Assembly (NCBI GenBank): GCA_038143955.1
Contig: JAYQMT010000005.1
Span: forward strand, 744,001 to 808,000
Reading direction: 5' to 3'
Source of the DNA: Porticoccus sp038143955
GTDB taxonomy: Bacteria > Pseudomonadota > Gammaproteobacteria > Pseudomonadales > Porticoccaceae
DNA: 64,000 bases
The position numbers were made by a program, and so were the translations under genes. The notes beneath the pieces are model-generated. The model searched no databases, was not told the DNA's origin, and worked only from the letters and a program-made list of their open reading frames with translations. Shown here in pieces: positions 47,983 through 58,777 of this stretch. Each line of letters begins with the position of its first letter. Positions within the stretch are counted from its first letter, which is position 1.

Positions 47983-49292
47983 CTAATTACTAATTTCTTT
48001 TTTTTCTAGCTCATTCTTTATGATGTGCTGCAACTGCTGGGTTTTTACCTCTCTGGAAAGCGAGCGAACAAAATCATGATTTATATTCATATTTAATTTT
48101 CCCGTTTTCAACTTTTCCAGCCCCTCCATAAGCTGCTCATATTCTGTTGCAATAGCAAGATTTAGACCTGCCTTTTGGATATATTTTGCTACCAAAGTAT
48201 TACTACTTATTTCTGCGATTATAGGCTTCTTTGAAGCCAGATACTCAAAAATCTTGGTTGTTAAAACGCCCTTAGCGCTGTGAGAAGAAAAATCAGATAT
48301 TTCTTTAAAGAACAATGCATCCGCTGTAATCATTTTTTTTATGGCGACCTGATAAGGTTGCTGAGAATAAAACGTCACGTAAGGCTTTGCCTCTGGGGCT
48401 ATATTCCCTAAAGTCTTCCTTAGTAAGCTCGACTCTCCATAAAACTCTGCTATCACTCTGCGTCCAGGCTTTTCATTAATTTTAGCTAAAGCTTTTAAAA
48501 ATTTTGGGGGATACTTTGATTGCTAATAGATCCTACATATCTGATTATACAATCCTTCTCCTCGACAACATTCACATCAAACGCTGATGATACATCCTTA
48601 AAAAAATCGCTGTCATATCCATTCTCTACACAATACACCTTAGGGTGAAATTTCTCATAATAATCCTTCATCGGCTCAGATATTGCAATAACTACGTCTG
48701 CTATTTTCAACATCCAACGGTCTATGTGGTGCTCTAGAAAGCGAGAAAACCGACTGCCTTTAAAAACATGATTACCACTAAAGGTGTCTCTATAGTCTGC
48801 TATCCAAGGCTTTTTATAAAACAACTTCACAAAGTATCCCGCTAGATGTGTAGGCCATGGAGGACAAGATGAAATTACCATATCAGCCTCCTTTAATGCA
48901 TTTTTCACCTGTTTGTCCACAAAAGGTGATGCAAACTGAAATGCAAATAATATCCGATGATCTAAGCTTTGTCCCAGCCACTTCATCACGAATCGTTTTA
49001 GTTTTTGTAAGGCATATCCAAATTTTGAACGGGTTCTGGTATCAAACATATTTGGCTTTTCAGACTTATCCGATATTGGCGAAGCTGTTGCACACCCAAT
49101 GTTATTAATCTCAATTAGACGTAAGTAATTTGGAACCGGTTCGGTTAATAGTCCATCCCGGTTAGATTTTTTTGTCGTAATAACGGTAATTTCATCACCA
49201 GAGATATTTAAATACTTAGCAAAGGCATTGATTCTCCTTGCTCCAGTGGAGTTTAAGGGCGGAAAATAATGTACAATAAAAATAATTTTCAA
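47983..49292 (-). CDS. Family 4 glycosyltransferase, frameshifted
   Basis: A GT-B enzyme of about 437 residues. The acceptor-side domain starts MKIIFIVHYFPPLNSTGARR and includes DMVISSCPPWPTHLAGYF, KPWIADYRDTFSGNH, and ENGYDSDFF. The nucleotide-sugar domain has IIRYVGSISNQS, FYGESSLLRKTL and TTKIFEYLASKKPIIAE. The frame breaks at a G5 run (48506-48510, plus strand); one extra base gives SIPPKFLKALAKINEK. It probably adds one sugar in O-unit or capsule assembly. It is the most downstream glycosyltransferase of the minus-strand locus. Confidence 0.82.
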
Positions 49293-49483
49293 AAAAATTC
49301 CTTTTTTTGTATAAATGACTTTAGTATTTGCGCAATATGCTAATGTAACTAGTTATTGTTAATAATAATAATCTATTACTAAATCACACACCAAATAAAC
49401 CCTGCCACTATCAGTTGCGTTCAAAAGTGTCTGCTTTTTTACACAAAAATATCCAGATAACCCATTGGGAAAATAACAGTAAT

Positions 49484-49672
49484 TCAAGCATTTAATTTTA
49501 TACTGGAAACATGAAAGTATTTATCCACTCCTGTGTGTAATTGCAATAAAACTAAGAATTCTAAGGCAGACAAGAAGTGAATAGCTACTGACAGATATAC
49601 AAATAAAATAATAGCTAGAAGTAAAGCCATGAACTTAATAATTAATTCTACATATTTTAGATGCCCTATCAT
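49484..49672 (-). CDS. Doubtful small hydrophobic ORF after the RmlD-like gene
   Basis: 62 codons. Two hydrophobic stretches (FMALLLAIILFVYLSVAIHFL and EFLVLLQL). Its ATG lies two bases after the reductase stop, so coupling is possible, but the ribosome site is weak. No family is recognised. It may be spurious. Confidence 0.25.
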   Translation of the reverse strand: MIGHLKYVELIIKFMALLLAIILFVYLSVAIHFLSALEFLVLLQLHTGVDKYFHVSSIKLNA

Positions 49673-49673
49673 T

Positions 49674-50537
49674 TTATTCTTTACTTTTAAGATACATATT
49701 ATTGACTAATTCTGGCCAACTTGGTGGCTCATAATCTGTGGCTTTTTTAAATTTATCAGAATTCAAAGATCGATCAATTACCAATCTATCATCTTTAATG
49801 ATATTTATATCTTTATGATAAATATCCGCTATCAGACTCAGTAGCGAATACTTATCTATAGGGTTAGATGATACATGAAACAAACCCTGTAAATCTGGAC
49901 GTGGAATAATATGGTTCATGATGATTCTTGCAAGCTCAACAGATGGTAAACCAGAAAAAACAGCTTTCTCATACCCCTTAACTGTGTCATGTTGTGCCAA
50001 AAACCAGTTAACTAAGGAGTAGTGACTATTTAGCTCATGACCAATTATAGAGGTACGTAATGTTAAAGTATCAACGATATCTCGCAATTCTCCTATATAC
50101 TTGGACTTACCGTACAAATCCTCGGCATCTGAGAGATCCTCTTCTCGATACATTCCTTTACGACCACTAAAAACGCAATCTGTACTGATATGTATCAACC
50201 TGCTACCTATTTTTAAACAAAGGCGTGCTAATTGGTGAGGAAATAATGCATTGATAGGCAGAACTATTAGAGGATCATTAGTCTTATTTATTTGTTTGAT
50301 CAGACCAACGCAGTTGATAATAATATCAGGTTGCACCTTGTCTAATACCTCTTCTAAACGCCTTATATCTAAAACATCAACATTATTAACTAGCTGTTTT
50401 TTTTCAAACTTATTAAAATAAGGCAGCCATTCTGAACCACGCAACGTTGCCCAAACCTGATAGCTGGATTCTTTCGAGAGGGTTCTAAATATGGCATTAC
50501 CTAGCATACCTGTTCCGCCCAAGATGAGTACTTTCAT
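49674..50537 (-). CDS. RmlD-like NAD(P)H-dependent sugar reductase
   Basis: 287 residues from ATG at 50537 (a longer frame would overlap the upstream gene). Rossmann motif KVLILGGTGMLGNAIF, INCVGLIKQ, catalytic Thr/Tyr/Lys in STDCVFSGRKGMY and YGKSKYIGE, and a C-terminal EPPSWPELVNNM. This is the RmlD-type short-chain dehydrogenase family, which includes the 4-keto reductases of UDP-L-QuiNAc/L-FucNAc synthesis. The neighbour WbuB-like gene and fnlC elsewhere in the window support that pathway. Its stop-to-start spacing with wbuB is one base, indicating an operon. Confidence 0.78.
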   Translation of the reverse strand: MKVLILGGTGMLGNAIFRTLSKESSYQVWATLRGSEWLPYFNKFEKKQLVNNVDVLDIRRLEEVLDKVQPDIIINCVGLIKQINKTNDPLIVLPINALFPHQLARLCLKIGSRLIHISTDCVFSGRKGMYREEDLSDAEDLYGKSKYIGELRDIVDTLTLRTSIIGHELNSHYSLVNWFLAQHDTVKGYEKAVFSGLPSVELARIIMNHIIPRPDLQGLFHVSSNPIDKYSLLSLIADIYHKDINIIKDDRLVIDRSLNSDKFKKATDYEPPSWPELVNNMYLKSKE

Positions 50538-50538
50538 T

Positions 50539-51789
50539 TTAATGCCTATTTTTTTGTCTCTTAAGTTCAATTTTTTGTTGTAAAATTTCAATTAATTTTT
50601 CACACTGCTGATGCATCTCATAATTTTCAAGAAAGTATCTTTTGCTATTATTACCGAACATATCACGCTCGCTTTCTGACATATTGAAAAACTGAATAAT
50701 TCTTGCTGCTAAAGCCTTATGATCCTCTGCTGGGCATATTAAACCAGCACCAGCTTCCTTTATTACTCTTGCTGTTTCGCCATTGATGCTCGCAATAATG
50801 GGACGACCTGCATTCATATATGCCTGCACTTTACTTGGGATTGTATATGTAAATATTTCGGAGCTATTAAGAGTTACTAATAGTGCTTTGGCTTTAACAA
50901 AAATAAGTGGCATCACTTCTATTGGAAAACTTCCTGTAAAGAGTATATTTTTTAAAGCGCGATTCTGAGCTTCATTCTTTGCCCATTCCATCATACTCCC
51001 TGATCCCACTACTAATATTCGGATATTAGGAAAATTGCTTAATTGTTGAGCTGCGCTAATTAATGTTTCTATTGACTGAGCTTTTCCTATATTACCAGCA
51101 AATACAAAGGAGAAATATTTATCCAAGCAATCTTCCAAATATGATGGTAGCAAATTACTTGATTCATAATTAACTTGCTCAATATTATTCATAGCATTTG
51201 GAAAATAAACTATCTTGTCTTTTTTTGATAAGGTGCTTACTGGCTTAATAAATGCTTTCGATTGAACTAAAAGAGTATCAGCAGCTGCATAAATAAATTT
51301 GACTAGAAAATTAACTGATTTCAATACAATCTTATTTTTAATAAAGCCGGTTGCATGAAGGCTTTCCGGCCATAAATCCTGTACCCATATCGTTAAATGG
51401 GTTCGTTTTATATATTTGAGAAGAATAGCTGGAATAGCGGATGTAATTGGAGAAGGTGCGAAGACAAAAATCTCATCAAATTGTTTATTCTTAACTAAGA
51501 ATGGAAAACGTATCAAACCTGAACAAATAAAAGAGCAGTAATTCAATATAAGTGCTTTGGCGTTAGCAGATTTTCTTGGCCTCAATGGCACCCGTATTAT
51601 CTCTACATCACCCATAGTCTCATACTGTACTCCATACTTTTGATAGCCTGGATAGATTTCACCCACCGGATAATTAGGTTTTCCAGTTAACACAACAAGG
51701 TGATGCCCTTGTTCAGTCAATGCTGTCGCTAATTGATTGACGACGAAAGACTCGGGCCAAAAGTATTGTGTCACCAAAAGAATTCGCAT
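50539..51789 (-). CDS. wbuB: WbuB-like glycosyltransferase (probable L-fucosamine/quinovosamine transferase)
   Basis: 416 residues, GT-B family 4. RILLVTQYFWPESFVVNQLA, VLTGKPNYPVGEIYPGY and VWVQDLWPESLHATG-like sequence (IWVQDLWPESLHATGF) are hallmarks of the WbuB group linked to L-FucNAc. The donor-site region includes FVFAGNIGKAQSIETLI and IPSKVQAYMNAGRPIIASINGE. It is cytoplasmic or membrane-associated and acts on undecaprenyl-linked oligosaccharide. It lies directly upstream of the RmlD-like reductase. Confidence 0.83.
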   Translation of the reverse strand: MRILLVTQYFWPESFVVNQLATALTEQGHHLVVLTGKPNYPVGEIYPGYQKYGVQYETMGDVEIIRVPLRPRKSANAKALILNYCSFICSGLIRFPFLVKNKQFDEIFVFAPSPITSAIPAILLKYIKRTHLTIWVQDLWPESLHATGFIKNKIVLKSVNFLVKFIYAAADTLLVQSKAFIKPVSTLSKKDKIVYFPNAMNNIEQVNYESSNLLPSYLEDCLDKYFSFVFAGNIGKAQSIETLISAAQQLSNFPNIRILVVGSGSMMEWAKNEAQNRALKNILFTGSFPIEVMPLIFVKAKALLVTLNSSEIFTYTIPSKVQAYMNAGRPIIASINGETARVIKEAGAGLICPAEDHKALAARIIQFFNMSESERDMFGNNSKRYFLENYEMHQQCEKLIEILQQKIELKRQKNRH

Positions 51790-52067
51790 TGATTCTTAAG
51801 TCCTATAAATTAATCTATGTATTTAGATCTATTTTCTTGTTATCTATATTTCTCAAATATTTATAATTGCTTGTAACGAATACTTAGTAATTTATCCATT
51901 ATAAAGATAATTACAATATCAAAAAAATAAAACTTAAAACAACAAATAACCAAGCGCAGAGTCATATCTACTTAACCTCGGAAGGAAACACAATAAATAT
52001 CATTTGATATACATACAGCAATCATATTGGCGTATTTGGTTTCAAGCCTCTCTAATCACAAAATACA

Positions 52068-53996
52068 TTAAGAAAACTCTATTTCGAATAATTTTACCCA
52101 CCGAATAAAATTAAGCCAGCGCCACACCTGCCAGTTGAACTCTTTATTTCCTAGCTTGATTTCCTGCCACATTTGTCGTAACTTTTCTTGATTAAAAACT
52201 GGAATATCTGACGCCTCAGCTAAAGTTTCCTCAACCCATGGACTTAGTTGCTCTAGCCATTCTCTTTCGGGTGACTCGAATCCAACTTTATCCTTTCTAT
52301 CTAGAATTTCATATGGGACTATTTCTCGCATAGCTTCTTTAAAAACAGCTTTTGTTGTCCCATCATCCGCTATTAAGTATTTTTCTGGTATATTTAACAC
52401 AAATTCAGCCATATCTTTAGTCAGAAACGGCACTCTACTTTCCACTGAAAAATGCATTGAATTTCTATCACCGTGTCGTAGTAAAGCAGGTAAACCTTTT
52501 TGCGTTAGTTGGTTCGCTAATGCTCTATGGACATACCTTGAACCTGTATAAACATCTTCTAGCTTTGGTACATTAAACAGAACACCATGTCCTTTAAACC
52601 ACTCTGAGCACAACCAACTAGGGGCTCTAGAACCTTGGCCTATTGACCAAAAAAGTGGGTATAACTGTTTTGGTGTGAGCGCACCGACTAAGCGTTTAAA
52701 TACCATCATTTTATTTCGATCCGGCCATTTACTGGTTGTATTAAAAAAAGACCATGCTTGAAGTATTTTGCCTTGAAGAAGAAGACTCTTTATACGCTCA
52801 CCTGGAAAACCAGAATAGCCAGCAAGCAATTCATCGCCACCTTGTCCATCTAGAGTTACAATTACGCCAGCTTCCTTAGTCAGCTTAAATACCCGATATT
52901 GTGCATAAATTGAGGTACCTCCAAAAGGTTCACCCTGCAATTTTATAAGGTCATCTAAATCAGATGCCATTTCATCTGCATTTATTGAGACTGTATATGA
53001 CTTAGCCCCAGTATCTTTAATTACCCTGTTAGCCCAAGCTTCTTCATTTGAAGATTTTCCAGAAGCGACATAAGTAAATGTTTTTAGGTCAAAATCTGGT
53101 TCTAAATGACGAATCGCAGCTGTAATCGATGAAGAATCAACGCCACCGGAAAGTGCAGCGCCAAGAGACACATCACTACGAAGATGTAAACGTATGTTAT
53201 CAAGAAATTGTGTTCTTAATTTCTCAGCAGAATCTGAGAAGCTAAGCTCCTCAATTGCGCCCAGTTCAGGCTTCCAGTAACAGGTTTCTTCTATGATATT
53301 AGCTGTTTTAGAGTCAATCACGATATAGTGACCCGGAAGAATATGTTTGACGCCTTCAATCATTGTTTCTGCAGAAGAATCGTAGTCTCCAAACAACAAA
53401 TAATCATATAACCTTTGTGGGTTAACTTTTTTTCACTTCTGGCAAAGTCATAATAGCGGGTAATTCTGAGGCGAAACCAAGCAGTCCAGATTCATTTTTC
53501 ACATAAAATAACGGCTTGATGCCGAAGAAATCACGAATCAGGTAAACCTTTTTCTCCACATCATCATGTAATACAATGGCAAACATTCCCTTAAAGCGTG
53601 TTAAGGCACTCAGACCCCAATGAGAGAGCGCTTGCAAAACAACTTCTGTATCAGTGTCTGATTCAAAAACATGTCCCTCCAGTTCAAGCTCTTCTCTTAA
53701 TTCCTTATAATTATAGACCTCTCCATTGTAGGCAATTCTATAGCGATTATCAGCTGAGCTCATCGGTTGATGACCTCTTGGTGATAAATCGAGAATTGAA
53801 AGACGTAGGTGACCTAAAACTGTATCAGCCCCTTTAAATCATCATCTGTACTCCAACCTCTATCTCTGCTATGAACTAATAAACCTTTATCATCAGGTCC
53901 TCGACCATGCATGATTTTGAAGCAAGCATCTATACTCTGTCTACTTTGGTACTCATTTAGTGCTTGAGATGCAACCCATCCAAATAATCCACACAT
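52068..53996 (-). CDS. asnB: Asparagine-synthase-type glutamine amidotransferase, two frameshifts
   Basis: About 640 residues in three frames. The class II glutaminase domain starts with nucleophile Cys2 (MCGLFGWVASQ) and includes HGRGPDD, HLRLSILDLSPRGHQPM, YNGEVYNYKEL and FGIKPLFY. The synthetase domain has GAALSGGVDSSSI (ATP pyrophosphatase loop) and RDKVGFESPEREW. Breaks occur at 53829-53835 (AAAGGGG region) and at a T7 run (53427-53433). In O-antigen loci such enzymes amidate sugar carboxyls instead of making free asparagine. It begins the wbuB transcription block, 278 bp upstream. Confidence 0.85.
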
Positions 53997-54069
53997 TTTT
54001 TAATTCTCGTTAAGTAAAATTCACTACTATTATTTATATGTAAGTATTATAACCACTGGAAAATTAAAT

Positions 54070-55174
54070 TTACTTTTGTTTTAAAATTGCATACTGGTAA
54101 ATTTCATCTACAATCAGTTCTGCCGCATTACCTTTTCCGTAAAGACTATGATCTATTTTAATTTCATTATGGTCACTAAAGATCATATTCACTAAATTGT
54201 TTTCTGAAAACTCACACAGTCTATTACTGCCATATTGTTTATTAGCTCGATCCACTCAGTTTCATTTCGCAAGGTAATGCAAGGCACATGATGGAAATAA
54301 GCTTCTTTTTGTACACCGCCAGAGTCCGTCACAATAATTTTGGCATTTTTCTCTAACAAAAGCATTTCTAAGTAGCCAACAGGATCAATAACTACAGCTG
54401 TTTCTTTAATGATTTCCAATAAACCATGATTAGCAAGTGCTTTTCTAGTTCGGGGATGCAAGGGCAAAACGACCTGTATTCTTTTACTTATTTTAACGAT
54501 TTGATCACTAATCCATTTTAATCGGTACTCATCATCAGTATTTTCGGCACGATGGATAGTTGCTAGAACATAGGATTTCGAATGAACACCTATTTTATCT
54601 AATAATTCTTTTTATCTCCTACTTTTTTTGCATAGAAAATGGCCGCATCATACATAACGTCGCCAGACCTATGTACTTTCCTGCCTCGGAGTCCTTCATT
54701 ACCAAGATTATTTACGGCAGTCTGTGTCGGAGCAAATAATAATTCAGCCAAATGATCTGTTAATATTCTATTCAACTCTTCTGGCATTTCTTTATTAAAT
54801 GACCGTAACCCTGCCTCAATATGAATAACTGGAATATTTAGTTTGGCAGCTGCTAATGCTCCCGACAAAGTTGAGTTTGTGTCTCCATAGACTAAAACCA
54901 AGTCTACTTTCTCATTTATTAAAATTTGCTCTACAGCTTCAAGTTGTCTCCCTGTCATCTGTCCGTGTAATTGGCCACCGATACCTAAGTTATAATCAGG
55001 TTTTGGTATTTCCAACTCTGTAAAAAAAATCTCTGACAGATTGTGATCATAATGCTGGCCAGTATGAATGATAATTTCCTCAAACTCTTTCCTTGACTTA
55101 ATGGCTCTAGATATTGTTGCCGCTTTGATGAACTGTGGTCTCGCCCCTATAATAGTAATAATTTTCATTGGCAA
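54070..55174 (-). CDS. UDP-sugar 2-epimerase, WbpI/WlbD-like, two frameshifts
   Basis: About 368 residues. KIITIIGARPQFIKAATISRAI at the N-terminus has the GARPQ form seen in WbpI/WlbD enzymes instead of the GTRPE of WecB. HTGQHYDHNLSEIFF, VYGDTNSTLSGALAAAKL, HIEAGLRSFNKEMPEELNR, LPLHPRTRKAL and VTDSGGVQKEAYF follow. Breaks are at a T5 run (54609-54613, plus strand) and near 54215-54220. WbpI and WlbD act on UDP-2,3-diacetamido-glucuronic acid, which fits the WbmFGH-like genes nearby; UDP-GlcNAc is an alternative substrate. Confidence 0.8.
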
Positions 55175-55408
55175 ACTCTTAATAAAATTGATTTTAATTA
55201 TACGGCATTATTTTCAACATTATGAATAATTGCTGCCTTATGAGAATTTTATTGGAATTTTAAATCTTCTAGGTTAAGTAATTAAGTATTTCTGCCACAG
55301 CATCAATTCAAAGACCTGCAGCGACGGGGCCGAGGTGGCGCTCATCTAAAATTCTTTTCGTATTTATTTAGGGTCATATAGCAATTACCAACCATCCTTA
55401 AGTCAACT

Positions 55409-56700
55409 CTAAAAAAATATTTTAGCACCATAAATCCAACGTTTGAGATATCTGCCACCTAATTTGCTAAAGAGAGTACGAGAAATTCGCAATCTCCACC
55501 AGAAATAATTAGAGACACTGGCTATTTCCTGCTGGTAACGACTAAATAACTTTACCACTTTAGCCTGATCCGTTCCAAAAATATTGCGTTTTGCAACCAC
55601 CGACTCTGTATACTGCAAAATCTCATTTACGATAACCGTTCGCCTTAAACGCGGTTCAGCAAGTATCGCTTCTTTACATTTGAGCTTGATTTTATCAACA
55701 AGCTTCTCATCAGTAATCATAGCTAAAACATCTTTGATATTTGAGCAATTTTCATTTAGCGGGATAAAGTGCTCAAACGGATGCATCAAATTAGAGTAGC
55801 TACCTGGCGTGGCAATCTGGACTGTTTCAGCCAATGCAGCTTCAATATTCCTGGGTGATATCGCGGTGAAAACATATTTATTATCCAATCCAGGAAAGCA
55901 GTGTAATGCCGTTTTATCAAAATCTGCACTAGGGTGTTGCAACAAAAAATTTTTCACTGACTTCCTAAATTCTCCCTGTCTGTCGAGCAAACTGCTGCCA
56001 GAAGCTGTAGTTAAACAAAATCGTGAATCCTCCATAAACTCATGCCATTTTTTTCCAGGTATCATATCTTTTGGATCTATTGATATATTTAATCTGAGAT
56101 TATTATCTGGCAAAGCATTCACAAACTTATCTGCGATTTCCGACTTTAGTACCCCTAGACTGCCAAAATTTGGCGATAACTTCGAAGCTCGATAAGAAAT
56201 ATCTATCGTGCGTGCGGAATATGGTTTAGGGTCTTTCCACATTTCTAGCCAGACATCGGAAATATATCCAGTATAACCAAGTTTTATTTCACCAAATTTC
56301 TGATAGTTAGGATAAAGCACCTCCCAAAACTCTGGGCATACAGTATAGAGGCGATCTACTTTCCAACGCACCATCCAATCATCAAGTAAACTGGAGCAGT
56401 CATAGTCATCCTGAGGTAAAGCGACTTTACAGGCATTAGATTCTCGGATAAAGTCATAGTCGTGCAAGATTTTTTTAATGACCTCGGGTTATAGCGACTA
56501 CAGAGAAAAGTAGGTCCAAGCACAATCAAATGATATTCCACCTCTTCTAAATATTTAGGAAATTTTAGATCTGCATCGTGAACGACACAGTTAACATCAG
56601 CCCTACATTCAGGAATCATATATTCAAGGGCATAAATCGATTCTCTATAGGATATAGGATCTCCCATACGATGCAAAACCAGAATATTAAGACGCGACAT
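55409..56700 (-). CDS. Putative glycosyltransferase related to the first module of the 41.5-kb enzyme, frameshifted
   Basis: About 430 residues from ATG at 56700 (MSRLNILVLHRMGDPISYRE); a longer frame would overlap the upstream gene. The C-terminal half has IDISYRASKLSPNFGSLG, MEDSRFCLTTASGSSLLDRQGEF, ISPRNIEAALAETVQI and PFEHFIPL, equivalent in order to segments in the protein starting at 41541. The frame breaks at a G3 run (56486-56488, plus strand); one added base gives RYNPEVIKKILHDYDF. It looks like a GT-B enzyme with a degenerate N-domain. The acceptor and donor are unknown. Confidence 0.65.
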
Positions 56701-56749
56701 TATTTTGGTGATGCTCCTATGTTTAGAATTCAAATAATTTGGAAACGGA

Positions 56750-57799
56750 TTAACGCATATGAATATCATGACTCGCAATGATGTGTTTGATACGCTCTCT
56801 ATTAGCTATTGTCCACTCTACTGTACGCTTTATTCCTTCCTGAATAGGTGTTATCGATTCGAACTGCAGTTTATCCCGTGACTTTTCGACTGAGCCAAAG
56901 CGCTTTCCAGAGCGATCCCAGTCGCGCGCAGGCTTAAGATCCACCTCTGTAAGGTTTCCTGTAAATTGATTAATCATATAGGCTAATTCGGCTATGGTCG
57001 TCTCAACCCCAGAGGCTAAATTATAGGTTTCACCTAAGTTACCTTTCATTGCACAAGCCACTAAACCTCTAGCCATATCTTCAACAAAAATAAAATCCCG
57101 TGAGGCATTACCTCCATTATCAAGTGGTAATGCCTCACCTTGTATTGATTTCCATACAAAAGTAGGGATCACATTGCGCCATACGGTATGGGGTGTTCCA
57201 CGCCAGCGACCTGCTCCTAGAATCTCGCGTGGACCATAGACATTTTGAAAGCGTGCTTTCACAAACGGTAAGCCGTAGCGTTGAAAGTAATAGTTTCCAT
57301 ACATCTCACCAATAAGCTTGGATATAGAATACGGGCTATCATGAAACAATGATACTGGTGCATCCTCCGAAGTCGGGGCAGCGTTGTCAAAAGTTTTTTC
57401 AGCCACAGCACAACCGGCAGCGGCATAAATTATCTTCTTTATTTTCTTGAAGTTTTTAAGACGATCAAAAAGCTTAAGCGTCGTAAGAGTGTTATTTTCA
57501 TGATCTGCTAGGGGGTCGGCAATGGATGATTGGTTGCCATGATAGCAGGCCAAATGGAATACCAAATCCAAATCTTCTGGCAAAGAATGCAAGATTTTAT
57601 CGTCGGCTATAGATCCAAACACAAAACGCACTTTTGGGTCATTAGATACATTACATACATCCGATGATAGTAAATTATCAATGATCAATATTTCCTTCGG
57701 ATCAAAAACATCGAGAATATAGTTACAAAGATTACTGCCGACAAAACCGGCGCCACCAACAATTAGGATTTTAGTGTGATTTAAATTAATTTCTTGCAT
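56750..57799 (-). CDS. wbmF: WbmF-like NAD-dependent sugar epimerase/dehydratase
   Basis: 349 residues of the extended short-chain dehydrogenase family. Rossmann motif ILIVGGAGFVGSNL, VFHLACYHGNQSSIADPL, active-site YSISKLIGE (Tyr-x-x-x-Lys), and RFQNVYGPREILGAGRWRGTP. The combination YHGNQSS and ILGAGRWRGTP matches what I remember of Bordetella WbmF. It would modify a UDP- or GDP-linked sugar used for O-antigen. It lies downstream of the WbmH- and WbmG-like genes on the same strand, the three forming one unit. Confidence 0.8.
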   Translation of the reverse strand: MQEINLNHTKILIVGGAGFVGSNLCNYILDVFDPKEILIIDNLLSSDVCNVSNDPKVRFVFGSIADDKILHSLPEDLDLVFHLACYHGNQSSIADPLADHENNTLTTLKLFDRLKNFKKIKKIIYAAAGCAVAEKTFDNAAPTSEDAPVSLFHDSPYSISKLIGEMYGNYYFQRYGLPFVKARFQNVYGPREILGAGRWRGTPHTVWRNVIPTFVWKSIQGEALPLDNGGNASRDFIFVEDMARGLVACAMKGNLGETYNLASGVETTIAELAYMINQFTGNLTEVDLKPARDWDRSGKRFGSVEKSRDKLQFESITPIQEGIKRTVEWTIANRERIKHIIASHDIHMR

Positions 57800-57841
57800 A
57801 ATTTTATAGAATGACCGTAACAGTGAATTGAATCAAGTATC

Positions 57842-58777
57842 TCACGATGGAGCTGTCAAATGACTAAAAATATCTGTAATGCCATGCTGATCATACCAGC
57901 GCAGTTGATTAGCAATAATCTCTTCAAAATTAACTTGCGCACGCCAAGAGAAGGATAGCTCAGTTTCCGTCGGATCCAATACTACCTTGGGCACATCATC
58001 TGCCTCAGGCGGTAATACAGGTACATCAGGTGGTGTAATGCCGAGATAGTTCGCAACAGCAAGAAAGACATCATAAATGCTGTGGCCTTCTCCAGTGGAG
58101 ACATTAAACACACCTGTCGGTGCATCAATCTGCAACACCTGATCCATCAAGGTAAAGAAATCACTCATATCCAAAAAATCACGTGTGGTATCACTACAAA
58201 AACAGTTTTTTCCTTCCTTAAGGCGCTTATAAAAAGTCGGAATTGGCCCGATAGCCAAGCGTGGTCCGCAAATATTGGCCAAACGCAAAGAAACAACAGG
58301 CAACGCAGATTGAAGCAGGTAAGACTCACCAGCCGTTTTTGAAATGCCATAACTAGTAAATGGTGCTGATGATTGTCCCACAGCGATGGGTAGCGAACTG
58401 GGGCGTCCGTAACATAGTGCAGTTTGAAAGTTAATAAACCGTGAAACATTATTTTCAGTAGCAGCTTTAGCTACATGAACGGTTCCCAGCACATTAGTAG
58501 CAACATCTTCAACCCAATCTGACGGATCTTTATATGCTGCTGCACTATGAACCACATGAGTAGGCTGAAATTCTGCAAAAGTTTTATTGATTAAATTAGC
58601 ATCGCTAATAGAGCCTTCTACTACTATCAAATCCTTTTGAGGAGGTATCACCTCGCGTTTACCGGTAGCAAAGTTATCAATCACACAGATTGAGTGGCCT
58701 TGCGAGAAATAACGCTCAATTAGATTTGAACCAAGACAGCCAGCTCCACCTGTAATAAGCAGCCTCATTTGATTCAT
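57842..58777 (-). CDS. wbmH: WbmH-like sugar epimerase/dehydratase
   Basis: 311 residues. Motifs MRLLITGGAGCLGSNLIER, VIDNFATGKRE, VVHSAAAYKDPSDW, active-site YGISKTAGE, LRLANICGPRLAIGPIPTFYKRL and DTTRDFLDMSDF, as in Bordetella WbmH. It shares a four-base ATGA overlap with the upstream WbmG-like gene, so translation is coupled. The two are paralogues in tandem and may form a heterodimer or act in sequence. Codon use and base composition are visibly richer in G and C than in the glycosyltransferase genes. Confidence 0.8.
   Translation of the reverse strand: MNQMRLLITGGAGCLGSNLIERYFSQGHSICVIDNFATGKREVIPPQKDLIVVEGSISDANLINKTFAEFQPTHVVHSAAAYKDPSDWVEDVATNVLGTVHVAKAATENNVSRFINFQTALCYGRPSSLPIAVGQSSAPFTSYGISKTAGESYLLQSALPVVSLRLANICGPRLAIGPIPTFYKRLKEGKNCFCSDTTRDFLDMSDFFTLMDQVLQIDAPTGVFNVSTGEGHSIYDVFLAVANYLGITPPDVPVLPPEADDVPKVVLDPTETELSFSWRAQVNFEEIIANQLRWYDQHGITDIFSHLTAPS

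Noticed and set aside
54070..55174. Calling this epimerase WecB
   Set aside because: The N-terminal motif GARPQFIK fits the WbpI/WlbD-like group better than the GTRPEAIK form of WecB; substrate left open.
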